The notes under the pieces were generated by a model. That model ran no database searches, had not been told where the DNA came from, and saw only the letters and a program-made list of their open reading frames with translations. From Luteimonas viscosa (GTDB lineage: Bacteria; Pseudomonadota; Gammaproteobacteria; Xanthomonadales; Xanthomonadaceae), in contig NZ_VTFT01000001.1 in NCBI RefSeq assembly GCF_008244685.1, positions 2,211,248-2,275,247 on the forward strand: 64,000 bases of DNA, written 5' to 3'. Shown here piece by piece: positions 1 through 11,782 of this stretch. Position numbers and translations under genes: made by a program. Each line of letters opens with the position of its first letter. Position 1 is the first letter of the stretch.

Positions 1-372
1 GCCGGTGTCGACACCGATCTGCAGCTGGCGTTCGAAGGCCTTGCGCTGCGCCGGGCGCGGGGAGAAATCGCGGAAGTAGTCGAGACCGGTTTCGCCCACG
101 GCCACGACTTCGGCATGCGTATGCAGCGCGCGCAGTTCGGCATCGCACTCGTCGGTGTACTCGACCGCGTGGTGTGGGTGCACGCCGGCGGTGGCGGACA
201 GCACGCCCGGATGCGCCTGCGCGAGCGCCAGCGCCCGCGGCGAATGCGCGCGGCTGGCGCCGGTGACGACCATGCGCGCAACGCCGGCCTCGCGGGCACG
301 CGCGAGCACCGCGTCGCGGTCGCGGTCGAAGCTGTCGTGGGTGAGGTTGGCGCCGATGTCGATGAGGTGCAC
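1..372 (-). CDS. tatD: TatD-family metal-dependent deoxyribonuclease, 3' end cut by window edge
   Basis: This is the N-terminal 124 residues of a TatD-family hydrolase, a TIM-barrel metal-dependent nuclease linked to DNA-fragment turnover and oxidative DNA repair. It reads from a GTG at 372, giving V-H-L-I-D-I-G-A-N-L-T. The family signatures visible are DIGANLT near the start, VTGAS near residue 35, AGVHPHH in the middle and GETGLDYFRDFS towards the window edge. No in-frame ATG lies upstream before the divergent hrpB, so GTG is the most reasonable start. The C-terminal half, with the remaining metal ligands, lies outside the window. The 190-bp gap to hrpB should hold both promoters. Confidence 0.88.
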   Translation of the reverse strand, partial: MHLIDIGANLTHDSFDRDRDAVLARAREAGVARMVVTGASRAHSPRALALAQAHPGVLSATAGVHPHHAVEYTDECDAELRALHTHAEVVAVGETGLDYFRDFSPRPAQRKAFERQLQIGVDTG

Positions 373-562
373 GGGATCGGGATCGTGATGGGTGATTCGA
401 TATGGTCGCTGGCCTTCATGCGGGCAGCGATCGCGGACGGCAAGGGCGCATCGCAGCAGGGCTGCGTGGGCTCGCCGCAGGCAGGATCCCTGCGTCCCGT
501 TTCCGTGTGAACCCGGCGACCGACCGCGGAGTTTACCGGTTGCCGGCTCGTACACTGCGCGC

Positions 563-3076
563 GTGAGCGCAACCGCCTTTCCCATTTCCCCGCTGCTGCC
601 CGAGATCGTGCGCAGCCTCGACGCCCATTCGCGCCTGGTGCTGGAGGCGCCGCCCGGGGCCGGCAAGACCACGCAGGTGCCGCTGGCGCTGCTCGACGCG
701 CCGTGGCTCGCCGGCCGCAGGATCGTGATGCTCGAGCCGCGCCGCGTCGCCGCGCGCAGCGCCGCGATGTTCATGGCGCGGCAGCTGGGCGGCGAGGTCG
801 GCGACTCGGTCGGCTACCGCATCCGCTTCGAGACGCGGGTGTCCGCACGGACCCGGATCGAGGTGGTCACCGAAGGCATCCTCACCCGGATGCTGCAGGA
901 CGATCCGATGCTCGAGGGGATCGGCGCGCTGCTGTTCGACGAATTCCACGAACGGCACCTGGCCGGCGACCTCGGGCTGGCGCTGGCGCTCGACGTGCAG
1001 TCGGGCCTGCGCGAGGACCTGCGGATCGTGGCGATGTCGGCCACGCTCGATGGCGAGCGCCTGGCGCAATGCCTGGACGCGCCGCGCCTGTCCAGCCAGG
1101 GCCGCAGCTTCCCGGTGGCGATCGAGCATTTTCCCGCGCGTCGCGACGAGGCGCTGTTGCCGCAGGTGCGGCGCGCGGTCGAACACGCGCTCGCGCGGCA
1201 TCCCGGCGACGTGCTGGTGTTCCTGCCGGGGCGGCGCGAGATTTCACAGCTCGAGGCGGCCCTGGCGCAGGCGGGCAGCGGCGCGCAGGCAACCGGTGTC
1301 GAGGTGCTGGCGCTGCACGGCGATCTCCCGGTCGAGCAGCAGGCGCGCGTGCTGCAGCCGGCCGCGGACGGCCGCCGGCGCGTGGTGCTGGCGACCAATG
1401 TCGCCGAATCCAGCGTCACCCTGCCGGGCGTGCGCGTGGTGGTCGACAGCGGCCTGGCGCGCGAGCCGCGCTACGACCCCAACAGCGGCTTCTCCCGACT
1501 CGATGCGGTGGCGATTTCGCAGGCGTCGGCCGACCAGCGTGCGGGCCGCGCCGGTCGCGTCGCGGAGGGTTTCGCCTACCGCCTGTGGCCGGCGTCGCAG
1601 CGGCTGGAGCCGCAGCGACGGCCCGAAATCATGCAGGTCGAACTGGCGGGACTGGCGCTGGAACTCGCCGCCTGGGGCGATGCCGACCTGCGCTTCGTGG
1701 ATCCGCCGCCATCGGGTGCGATGGCGGCGGCGCGCGAACTGCTGCAACGGCTCGACGCGCTCGATGCGCAGGCGCGCATCACTCCGCACGGGCGGCGCAT
1801 GCTCGCGCTGGGCACCCATCCGCGGCTGGCGGCGATGCTGCTGGCGGCGCGCGACGATGGCGAGCGCGCACTGGCCTGCGACCTCGCCGCGCTGGTGGAG
1901 GCGCGCGATCCGCTGCGCGCGCGCAGCGACGGCTGGCGCGAACGCTGGCTGGCGCTGGCCGCGTTCCGCAGCGGTCGCGCCGGCGGCGACGCGCATCGCG
2001 GCACGCTGGCGACGGTCGATGCCGCAGCGAAACAATGGCGCCGTCGTGCGGGCGCGAAGGCGCCGCCGCGCGCCGACCTGCCGGCGCACGCGCTCGGCGA
2101 CCTGCTCGCGCATGCCTTCCCCGACCGCATCGGCCGCGTCCATGCGCGCGATCCGCAGCGTTACCAGCTCGGCAACGGGCGCATGGCGCGGCTCGCCGAC
2201 GACAGCACGCTGCGCGGCGAGCCGTGGATCGTCGCCAGCGAGCTGCGCCTCGAGGCGAAGGATTCGCTGCTGCTGCGTGGCGCGGCGGTCGACGAGGCGC
2301 GGCTGCGCGAGGATTTCGCCACGCATTTCGTCGAACGCGACGAGGTGCGCTGGGACGCGGGCAGGCGCGCGCTGGTGGGCGAACGCGTGCGCCGCTTCGA
2401 CGGCATCGTGCTCGATGCGCGTCCCGCCGGGCGCGTCGATCCGGTGCTGGCGGCGCAGGCCCTGAGCGATGCGGTGGCCGCGCTCGGACTCGATGCCCTG
2501 CCCTGGAGCGAGGGCCTGCGGCAGTGGCGCGCGCGGGTGCAGTCGCTGCGCGCCTGGTTGCCGGAGCTCGGCCTGCCGGACCTCTCCGACGAGACGCTGC
2601 TGGCCACGCGCGACGACTGGCTGCGGCCGTTGTTCGCCGGCGCGACGCGGCTCGATGCGCTGTCGGCCGAGGCCTTCGGCGAGGCCCTGCGCGCGCGGCT
2701 CGACTGGGCGCTGCGCCAGCGCGTCGAGCAGCTCGCCCCGGCGCGGATCGCCGTGCCTTCAGGCCAGGAGCGGCGGATCGAATATGCGCTGGGCGCCGAC
2801 GGCGCGCCGCAGGCGCCGGTGCTCGCGGTCAAGCTGCAGGAACTGTTCGGGCTGGCCGAAACGCCGCGCATCGCCGACGGCCGGATGCCGCTCACCCTGC
2901 ACCTGCTCTCGCCCGCCGGGCGGCCGCTGCAGGTGACGCAGGACCTGCGCGGATTCTGGGAACGCACCTATCCGGAAGTGCGCAGGGAGATGAAGGGCCG
3001 GTATCCGCGGCATCCCTGGCCGGAAGATCCCTGGAACGCCACGGCCACGCATCGCGCGAAACCGCGCGGGACGTGA
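563..3076 (+). CDS. hrpB: ATP-dependent RNA helicase HrpB
   Basis: A DEAH-box helicase of 837 residues, the usual size for HrpB. Walker A is APPGAGKTT with Lys35. The DEAH motif is the variant DEFH at residues 126-129, and motif III is SATLD. The helicase C domain carries the motif VLATNVAESSVTLPGV, followed by QRAGRAGR. A helicase-associated and HrpB-specific C-terminal region fills the rest. The GTG at 563 (V-S-A-T-A-F-P) puts Walker A at the expected distance from the start. An upstream in-frame ATG would add about 57 low-quality residues and run into the tatD promoter. The exact cellular role of HrpB helicases is poorly defined. Confidence 0.93.
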   Translation: MSATAFPISPLLPEIVRSLDAHSRLVLEAPPGAGKTTQVPLALLDAPWLAGRRIVMLEPRRVAARSAAMFMARQLGGEVGDSVGYRIRFETRVSARTRIEVVTEGILTRMLQDDPMLEGIGALLFDEFHERHLAGDLGLALALDVQSGLREDLRIVAMSATLDGERLAQCLDAPRLSSQGRSFPVAIEHFPARRDEALLPQVRRAVEHALARHPGDVLVFLPGRREISQLEAALAQAGSGAQATGVEVLALHGDLPVEQQARVLQPAADGRRRVVLATNVAESSVTLPGVRVVVDSGLAREPRYDPNSGFSRLDAVAISQASADQRAGRAGRVAEGFAYRLWPASQRLEPQRRPEIMQVELAGLALELAAWGDADLRFVDPPPSGAMAAARELLQRLDALDAQARITPHGRRMLALGTHPRLAAMLLAARDDGERALACDLAALVEARDPLRARSDGWRERWLALAAFRSGRAGGDAHRGTLATVDAAAKQWRRRAGAKAPPRADLPAHALGDLLAHAFPDRIGRVHARDPQRYQLGNGRMARLADDSTLRGEPWIVASELRLEAKDSLLLRGAAVDEARLREDFATHFVERDEVRWDAGRRALVGERVRRFDGIVLDARPAGRVDPVLAAQALSDAVAALGLDALPWSEGLRQWRARVQSLRAWLPELGLPDLSDETLLATRDDWLRPLFAGATRLDALSAEAFGEALRARLDWALRQRVEQLAPARIAVPSGQERRIEYALGADGAPQAPVLAVKLQELFGLAETPRIADGRMPLTLHLLSPAGRPLQVTQDLRGFWERTYPEVRREMKGRYPRHPWPEDPWNATATHRAKPRGT

Positions 3077-3552
3077 GCGGCGCTACCGGCCGCTTCATTG
3101 ATATCGCCCGTGGCGACGGTGGCGGTGTGCGGCTCGTCGGGTTCAGTGTGGCGCGGCCAGGCAAAGCATGCGCCGCTTGAAACGGCATGCACTTTCCTTC
3201 TCCCTCCGGGAGAAGGTGCCCCAAGGGCGGATGAGGGGACGGCGAAGAGCCGACAACCGAACCATCGTGGCTTCGCCGTCCCCTCACCCCAACCCCTCTC
3301 CCGGAGGGAGAGGGGCTTCAAAGCCGACCGCCGCCAAGGTCAAACCATCGACGTTCCCGGCAACGCCGGGGGTCTCCCCCAGAACGAGTGAACGGCGCGA
3401 TCCGCCGCGTTATCGGCATCGCCCGTGGCGACGACGGTGCGGGTATCTGGCTGCCGGTGGTGAGGTGTCGCGCGCCGCGCGCTCACGCCGTGGCGACGTT
3501 CGCTGCCGCAGACTGTTGCCGCATCGCACCCCGCCTTCAGGACCCACCCCCC
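3077..3552. repeat. Intergenic region with REP-like inverted repeat (3191-3321)
   Basis: This 476-bp gap has no convincing gene. Its core, about 3191-3321, is a composite palindromic element. A hairpin CTTCTCCCTCCGGGAGAAG is followed by GTGCCCCAAGGGCGGATGAG, then a mirrored half CCCTCACCCCAACCCCTCTC ending in a second hairpin. The same element family appears at 23164-23281, and half-copies lie inside recB and recD. A second motif, ATCGCCCGTGGCGACG, occurs on both sides of the element (near 3102 and 3418), so it may be a nested or duplicated insertion. Confidence 0.75.
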
Positions 3553-3912
3553 ATGAGCAGACTCGATTCGTATTCCGGCAAGGTGATGGACCTGGTGGGC
3601 CAGGTCGGCGACAGCCTCCGCACCTCGCTGCCGGACAGCACCGGCAAGTGGCTTCAGACCGGCGCCGCGCTGGGCGTGGCCAAGACCGGCACCCGCGTGG
3701 TCGGCAGCTTCATCCGCCGCAATCCGGCGGTGGCCGTGGCCGCCGCGGTGGGCGCGGGGGCGCTGTGGTTCCTCGCCCATCGCCACCGCGCCAGGCAGCA
3801 GGCAGAGGGCGAGGTGATCGAAGGCAAGGCCCGGCGCATCGAGCCGCGGCGTTCGCCGCGCAAGGCGGCCCCGCGCCGCAGTTCGCGCACGAAGACCAGT
3901 ACCGACGAATAG
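3553..3912 (+). CDS. Small single-pass membrane protein with basic tail, unknown function
   Basis: A 119-residue protein starting MSRLDSYSGKVMDLVGQVGD. The N-terminal half is a soluble, amphipathic stretch. Residues about 60-77 (AVAVAAAVGAGALWFLAH) form one hydrophobic segment. The C-terminal third is strongly basic, with repeated RR, RK and KT pairs. The ATG at 3553 is preferred over upstream in-frame starts because those translate the repeat region. The layout resembles small inner-membrane proteins whose basic tail sits in the cytoplasm, but I do not recognise a named family. Confidence 0.7.
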   Translation: MSRLDSYSGKVMDLVGQVGDSLRTSLPDSTGKWLQTGAALGVAKTGTRVVGSFIRRNPAVAVAAAVGAGALWFLAHRHRARQQAEGEVIEGKARRIEPRRSPRKAAPRRSSRTKTSTDE

Positions 3913-4017
3913 CCGTCCCGGCGAGCTCCGGATCGCCCCGAGGGCGCACGCGTTCCGCAGCCTGCGAGGCTTGCCGGCCACGCAAGCGCGACCATTCGGG
4001 TCAGGCCGGCACGCGGG

Positions 4018-5118
4018 TCAGGCCGGCGCTTCCGGAAGTTCGAGGATGAAGCGGGCGCCGCCGCCCTCGCGGTCCTCGTAGCGCAGGTCGCCACCGCTGG
4101 CGCCGATGATCTGCCGCGCCAGCGACAGGCCCAGTCCGGTGGAATCGGCGTCGGTGGCGGTGTCGCCCGACCCGATCCGGAAGAACGGGGTGAACAGCGA
4201 CGACTGCTGGGCCGGCGGGATGCCCGGGCCCCGGTCCTCGACCCGCAGCTGGCGGAAGCCGGGCGCACCGGGCTGCACCGACAGCTCGATGTCGCTGCCC
4301 GGCGCGTACTTGATCGCGTTGCTGATCAGGTTCTCGCACACCTGGCGCAACACCAGCGGATCGACCGCCACGTCCACCTCCTGCACCGACCCGATGCGCA
4401 GGCGCGCGCCGCGGTCCTCGAGCTGCAGCGCGTAGCGCTGGTCCACCCAGCGCACCATCTCGCCCAGGCATGCGCGCGACGGTGCCAGCGCGTCGCGCGA
4501 TCGCGCCGACGCCTGCGTTTCCAGATAGCGGCGGATGTAGCCCAGCGCATCCTCGGCGCTGTCGCGCACCATCTGCAGGTAGCGCGGTACGCGGTCCTCG
4601 CGGGTCTGCCCGGTGATCAGCATGTCGCTGGCGAAGAAGATGCTGGTCAGGGGATTCTTCAGGTCGTGCGCCACCAGGTTCACCAGCTCCTGCCGCTCGC
4701 GCGCCACGCGCTCGAGGCGGTCGCGGGTGAGCTTCAGGCCGATGTGCGCCTGCACGCGGGCCAGCAGTTCCTCGGGCATGAACGGCTTGGTGACGTAGTC
4801 GACCGCGCCCGAGTCGAAGGCGCGCAGCAGCAGGTCGCGGTCGTGGGCGGCGGTCAGGAACACCACCGGCACCCCGGACCAGGCCGGGTTCTGGCGCAGT
4901 TCCTCGAGCAGGTCGAAGCCGTCCATGCCGGGCATCATCATGTCCAGCAGCATCAGGTCGGGCAGTTGCTGCTGCAGCCGCTGCAAGGCGTCCTCGCCGC
5001 TTTCGGCGGTGTACACCGAAAAGCCCTGGCGCGACAGCAGCGCGCTGATGATGCGCAGGTTGGACGGCTGGTCGTCGACCACCAGCACCCGTCCGGCGTT
5101 GTTTTTCGCGTTCGGCAT
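4018..5118 (-). CDS. Receiver-histidine kinase hybrid (N-terminal response regulator domain)
   Basis: A 366-residue signalling protein with no membrane segment. Residues 10-125 are a receiver domain with acidic pair D15/D16, phospho-acceptor Asp59 in LLDMMMPGMDG and Lys111 in TKPF. A HisKA segment follows with phospho-His151 in LVAHDLKNPLTSI. The HATPase domain has N-box NLISNAIKYAP, G1 box DRGPGIPP and G2 box STGLGLSLA. The receiver-first, cytoplasmic layout implies it takes phosphate from, or is tuned by, another kinase. The start at 5118 (MPNAKNNAG) fits a receiver N-terminus. No partner response regulator is adjacent. The 3' end carries a short direct repeat (CAGGCCGGC twice) with no coding consequence. 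Confidence 0.88.
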   Translation of the reverse strand: MPNAKNNAGRVLVVDDQPSNLRIISALLSRQGFSVYTAESGEDALQRLQQQLPDLMLLDMMMPGMDGFDLLEELRQNPAWSGVPVVFLTAAHDRDLLLRAFDSGAVDYVTKPFMPEELLARVQAHIGLKLTRDRLERVARERQELVNLVAHDLKNPLTSIFFASDMLITGQTREDRVPRYLQMVRDSAEDALGYIRRYLETQASARSRDALAPSRACLGEMVRWVDQRYALQLEDRGARLRIGSVQEVDVAVDPLVLRQVCENLISNAIKYAPGSDIELSVQPGAPGFRQLRVEDRGPGIPPAQQSSLFTPFFRIGSGDTATDADSTGLGLSLARQIIGASGGDLRYEDREGGGARFILELPEAPA

Positions 5119-5179
5119 GGTGCTCCGGCTGTCCCCTGCGACCGACGGGTTGCCGGCCACGGCCCCCGGACCGGAAACG

Positions 5180-5782
5180 TTAGCAGACCGGTCGACCGCC
5201 GGGAATCGGCGCGCTTGTCGCGCCACCGCCAGTGATGTCCTGGCCATCATCGACGGGGCGCCACGCGCCGGGCGCGAGCCCTCCGAGCGCATGTGCGCCG
5301 ATCGCGACCCGCACCAGCCGCAGCGTCGGCAGGCCGACCGCGGCGGTCATGCGCCGCACCTGGCGGTTGCGGCCTTCGCCGATCGCCAGCCGCAGCCAGG
5401 CGTCGGGCACGGTCTTGCGGAACCGCACCGGCGGATCGCGCGGCCACAGCGCCGGCGGCTCGACCACCTCCGCCTGCGCCGGGCGCGTGCGCCCGTCGGC
5501 AAGCTCGATGCCGCCGCGCAGCGCGTCGAGCTGGGCGGCCGACGGCGTGCCCTCCACCTGCACCAGGTAGACCTTGGCCAGCTTGTGGCGGGGATCGGTG
5601 ATGCGGTGCGCGAGCGCGCCGTCGTCGGTCAGCAGCAGCAGTCCTTCGCTGTCGTGGTCGAGCCTGCCGGCGGGGTACACCCCCGCCGGCAGGCCGAATC
5701 CCGCCAGCGTGGGGCGCGGCGGCGTACTGCGGTCGGTGAACTGGCAGAGCACGCCGTGAGGCTTGTTGAAGGCGATGAGCAC
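5180..5782 (-). CDS. rluE: 23S rRNA pseudouridine synthase, RluE type
   Basis: An RsuA/RluE-family pseudouridine synthase. It starts at the strand with FNKPHGVLCQFTD, then carries the catalytic loop AGRLDHDSEGLLLL with the nucleophile Asp, then GEGRNRQVRRM and a conserved LRLVRVAIG. The overall match is to E. coli RluE, which modifies U2457 of 23S rRNA. No S4 domain is present, as in RluE. The GTG at 5782 gives 200 residues starting just before the core. An in-frame ATG at 5875 would add 31 residues of poor conservation, though E. coli RluE also has an N-terminal extension. It lies 61 bp upstream of the hybrid kinase on the same strand. Confidence 0.87.
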   Translation of the reverse strand: MLIAFNKPHGVLCQFTDRSTPPRPTLAGFGLPAGVYPAGRLDHDSEGLLLLTDDGALAHRITDPRHKLAKVYLVQVEGTPSAAQLDALRGGIELADGRTRPAQAEVVEPPALWPRDPPVRFRKTVPDAWLRLAIGEGRNRQVRRMTAAVGLPTLRLVRVAIGAHALGGLAPGAWRPVDDGQDITGGGATSAPIPGGRPVC

Positions 5783-5987
5783 GGCGGTGATTCGTGGGTG
5801 GGTGACTGGCGATTCGATCGTCCTTGCGGCGCACCCGGCGCACCGCTGTCCGGGCGTCGCGCCGAAGTGGGTCAAGTGCGGTGCTGGGGAGGCCTCGGCA
5901 TTGCAAGGCGTACGTCCGCAAGGGCGAGAACGCGCGCGTCGAAGTGTCTCGCCCGCGCGCGCGGTGATGGTCCCTCGGGTGTGATGG

Positions 5988-6878
5988 TTACTCGCGGGCG
6001 GGCTTCACGAACCGCAACGTCATCCGGTCGCTCTCGCCGATCGCCTGGTACTTCTCCGCGTCCGCGGCGTCGTGGTTGTTGCCGGGCGGCAGTGTCCACA
6101 CCCCGTTGGGATGGTCCTTCGTGTCCTTCGGGTTGGCGTTGACCTCGCTCTTGGCGTCGAGCTCGAAGCCCGCGGCCTCGGCCATCGCGATCACCTGCGC
6201 CTCGCCGACGTAGCCGCTCCTGTCGTCCGCCGGCACGTCGGCCTTCGCGCGATGCTCGACCACGCCGAGCACGCCACCGGGCTTGAGCACGTCGAAGAAG
6301 CCCTTGAACATGCCCTCGGCCTGGCCGCTGCCACGCCAGTTGTGGACGTTGCGGAAGGTCACGACCAGGTCCGCGGTGCCCGGCTCACCGAACTTCGGCG
6401 CGGCCGGATCGTAGGCCACGATGGTGGCCGCGTCGAACCGGGTCGGTGCATCGGCGAACATCTTCTCGAGGCCGTCCCTGCCGCGCTGCTGGTAGTCGCG
6501 GCCGCGGCCTTCGGGGAGGGCCGCCGGATCGACGATGGCGGCGACATAGTTGCCGTCCTTGCGCAGGTAGGGCGCGAGGATCTCGGCGTACCAGCCGCCG
6601 CCGGGGGTGATCTCGACCACGGTCTGGTCCGGCTTCAGGCCGAAGAACGACAGGGTTTCGGCCGGATGGCGATAGACGTCGCGCGCGCGGTTCTCCTCGC
6701 TGCGCCATTCGCCGGCGAGGATCGCCTGCATCGCCGCATCCGCAGCGGCGGCCGGTTCGGTCTGTGCGGGCGGCGCGGGCGGCGTATCGGCGGCGGTCGC
6801 GCTGAGTGCGGCGCTGGCCAGGGCGAGGGCGAGCAGCGAGGTCGCCAGCGTGGACGGGAAGGACGGGGTGCGGCGCAT
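5988..6878 (-). CDS. Secreted methyltransferase-like protein (COG4798 type)
   Basis: A 296-residue protein with a clear signal peptide (MRRTPSFPSTLATSLLALAL then an ATAA cleavage area). A class I SAM-methyltransferase-like fold follows. The glycine-rich motif I region is VVEITPGGGWYAEILAPYL, the acidic strand end VAAIVD follows it, and motif IV-like TFRNVHNW comes later. This matches the predicted-methyltransferase family COG4798. A signal peptide on a SAM-dependent enzyme is odd, because SAM is not expected in the periplasm. The protein may bind another ligand. ATG 6878 is chosen because it places the signal peptide at the extreme N-terminus. Confidence 0.82.
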   Translation of the reverse strand: MRRTPSFPSTLATSLLALALASAALSATAADTPPAPPAQTEPAAAADAAMQAILAGEWRSEENRARDVYRHPAETLSFFGLKPDQTVVEITPGGGWYAEILAPYLRKDGNYVAAIVDPAALPEGRGRDYQQRGRDGLEKMFADAPTRFDAATIVAYDPAAPKFGEPGTADLVVTFRNVHNWRGSGQAEGMFKGFFDVLKPGGVLGVVEHRAKADVPADDRSGYVGEAQVIAMAEAAGFELDAKSEVNANPKDTKDHPNGVWTLPPGNNHDAADAEKYQAIGESDRMTLRFVKPARE

Positions 6879-6944
6879 CGGGGATCTCCGGACGGAAACG
6901 AACGCGCAGCCTGCCACATCACCGCGTACGCCGGCGTGGTGGCG

Positions 6945-7844
6945 TCACGGCGCCGGGTCCGCGGCATGCTGCGCGTGTTCGCGCGCTTCCTCCAGGAGCC
7001 ACTCGCGGAATACCCGGAAGCCGGAATGCGCGCGCGAGCGTTCCGGATACACCAGCCAGTGCCCGCTGCCGGTCCGCAGCCTCCGGTCCGACAGCGCCAC
7101 CAGCTGGCCGGAATCCAGCAGCAGCCGCGCGCGGGTGGTCCGGCCCAGCGCGACGCCGACCCCCGCGAGCGCGGCGCGATGGTGCGCCTCGGTGTCGTCG
7201 AGCATCGCCACATAGCGCGTGGGCGGCGTCTGCCCGACATGGGCGAACCAGCGGTTCCACTGTCCGTCCGGGTCCCCCACCAGCGGCCATTGCGACAGCG
7301 GCGCGGCGCCGACGCCGCCCATGCGTTCGACCAGCGCCGGGCTGGCCATCGGCACCAGCCATTCGTCGAACAGCGGCTCGGCGACGGTGCCGGGCCATTG
7401 GCCGCGACCGATGCGCAGCGCCGCGTCGACCTCGTGATCGCGCGTGAAGTCGGCCACCGACTCGGTCGACTGCAGGTTGATCTCGACCGTCGGGTGCGCG
7501 GCGAGGAAGGCGCCCAGCCGCGGCACCAGCCATGCGGACGCCATCGACGGCAGCACGCTGATCGTGAGTACGTTCCCGCGTGCCGCGGCGAAGGGATGCA
7601 GTGCGTCGGCGATCGCGTCCAGGTGCGGCGCGATGCGGTCGAGCAGGCGCTGGCCGTCGACGGTCGCCGACACCCCGCGCGCGCCCCGGACCAGCAGCGG
7701 GTAGCCCAGCCGCTCTTCCAGCGCGCGCATCTGGTGGCTCAGCGCGCTGACGGTGAGGCTCAGCGATTGCGCGGCGCGGGTCAGGTTGCCGTGGCGGACC
7801 GCGGCGACGAAACCCTGCAGCGCATGCAGTGGAGGTCGTGACAT
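6945..7844 (-). CDS. LysR-family transcriptional regulator (GcvA-like)
   Basis: A 299-residue LysR-type regulator. The N-terminal winged helix-turn-helix reads LHALQGFVAAVRHGNLTRAA, followed by LTVSALSHQMRALEERLG, typical of GcvA/AmpR-like members. The rest is a periplasmic-binding-protein-like effector domain. The start is ambiguous: ATG at 7844 (MSRPP) or TTG at 7862. It is transcribed away from a 71-residue ORF that begins 100 bp away, the classic divergent LysR arrangement, so that ORF is its most likely target. The inducer cannot be inferred. Confidence 0.9.
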   Translation of the reverse strand: MSRPPLHALQGFVAAVRHGNLTRAAQSLSLTVSALSHQMRALEERLGYPLLVRGARGVSATVDGQRLLDRIAPHLDAIADALHPFAAARGNVLTISVLPSMASAWLVPRLGAFLAAHPTVEINLQSTESVADFTRDHEVDAALRIGRGQWPGTVAEPLFDEWLVPMASPALVERMGGVGAAPLSQWPLVGDPDGQWNRWFAHVGQTPPTRYVAMLDDTEAHHRAALAGVGVALGRTTRARLLLDSGQLVALSDRRLRTGSGHWLVYPERSRAHSGFRVFREWLLEEAREHAQHAADPAP

Positions 7845-7943
7845 GCCTTGAAAATCGTTCAAGCCTGGTTTGCGGAAGTTTCGCTTTTCCGCCCGAGATC
7901 ATGCACCTATCTTTTAAACCACTCAAGGCAAAAGAGGTGCCGC

Positions 7944-8159
7944 ATGAACATCTACGCCGGCCTGCTGTTCAACCAGGGCCACATTTCCGACCCGGGGCTG
8001 GCGCGTTCGCTGGCCCGGACCCCGCCCGTGCCATCGGCGGATGCTCCGCCCCCGGGGGCCCGCACCGGCCCGACAGCACCCGGGTCCGCGCGTCCACGCC
8101 TGCAGCTCCGACGGCGCTGGACGGAGCTGCAGGCGAGCCTGCTGTGGCCGTTGCGGTGA
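7944..8159 (+). CDS. Small protein of 71 residues divergent from LysR regulator
   Basis: Starts MNIYAGLLFNQGHISDPGLA and ends in the basic stretch LRRRWTELQASLLWPLR, with a Pro/Ala-rich middle. A strong ribosome binding site (AAAGAGG, about 6 bases before ATG 7944) and the divergent placement next to a LysR gene support real expression. The ordered N-terminus and basic amphipathic C-terminus look like those of small regulatory or membrane-peripheral proteins. I do not recognise a family. It is short and easily missed. Confidence 0.6.
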   Translation: MNIYAGLLFNQGHISDPGLARSLARTPPVPSADAPPPGARTGPTAPGSARPRLQLRRRWTELQASLLWPLR

Positions 8160-8345
8160 AGTCGCTTCCCGACTGCGTCGCGGGTCGCTTCCACTCAGGG
8201 GCAGGTGCCCGCGCGCGGGGCAGGCGACGGCGACGAGTCCGGTGGCGCTGCGCCGCGCGGATCGGCAGGCGATCGCGCGCTCCGCCTGCCGCGCCGGCGC
8301 CGGGCGCCACCACCGGCGCCGCCACCGGTACGGCCCGACCGGACC

Positions 8346-11280
<2,935 letters not shown>

Positions 11281-11331
11281 GGGTGTGTCCTCGAGGAAAT
11301 TGGAGATTGAAGGGCGATGGACGACGCGCAC

Positions 11332-11694
11332 TCAGGGGGCCGACGGGTCGTCGGGGCTGCCGTCGCCGTCGGTGTCGATCGCAGGCAGGCGGATCACCTG
11401 GCCCGGGAAGATCCGGTCCGGATCCTCGATCTCGTCGCGGTTGGCTTCGTGGATCTGCCGCCAGTACTTCGCCTTGCCGTAGGCGCGCTGCGCGATCGCG
11501 GACAGGGTGTCGCCCTTCTCGATCGTGTAGCTGCGCTCGCCGCCGGCGGTGCCGGGCACGGTGTCCGCGCCGCTGACCACGTTGGAGAAGTCGGGCCGGG
11601 CGCCGGCCAGGGTACCGCCGCTGCTGCCGCCGGTGGGCCTGGTGTTGGCGCCGCTCTGGACGTTGGAGAAATCGGGCTTCTTGTCGCTGCTCAT
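11332..11694 (-). CDS. LysM-domain protein
   Basis: 120 residues. The first half is low complexity with a duplicated motif PDFSNVQSGA / PDFSNVVSGA. Residues about 54-100 are a LysM peptidoglycan-binding domain (YTIEKGDTLSAIAQRAYGKA, then IFPGQVIRLP). The tail DTDGDGSPDDP resembles a calcium-binding thrombospondin-3-like loop. No signal peptide is present, as in other short LysM proteins of the BON/LysM YgaU kind. A GGAGGAG lies just before ATG 11694. Confidence 0.82.
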   Translation of the reverse strand: MSSDKKPDFSNVQSGANTRPTGGSSGGTLAGARPDFSNVVSGADTVPGTAGGERSYTIEKGDTLSAIAQRAYGKAKYWRQIHEANRDEIEDPDRIFPGQVIRLPAIDTDGDGSPDDPSAP

Positions 11695-11782
11695 TGGGAG
11701 GCTCCTCCCTGGTGGACGATCCAGCGGCGAAAGTGGCACGGCGGGCGTTAAGAAACCATCGCGACTGCCCGCGGGGCGGTAC

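Noticed and set aside
392-562. Longer hrpB start at ATG 392
   Set aside because: Adds about 57 Arg/Ser/Pro-rich residues without similarity and would occupy the tatD promoter; GTG 563 fits the HrpB N-terminus.
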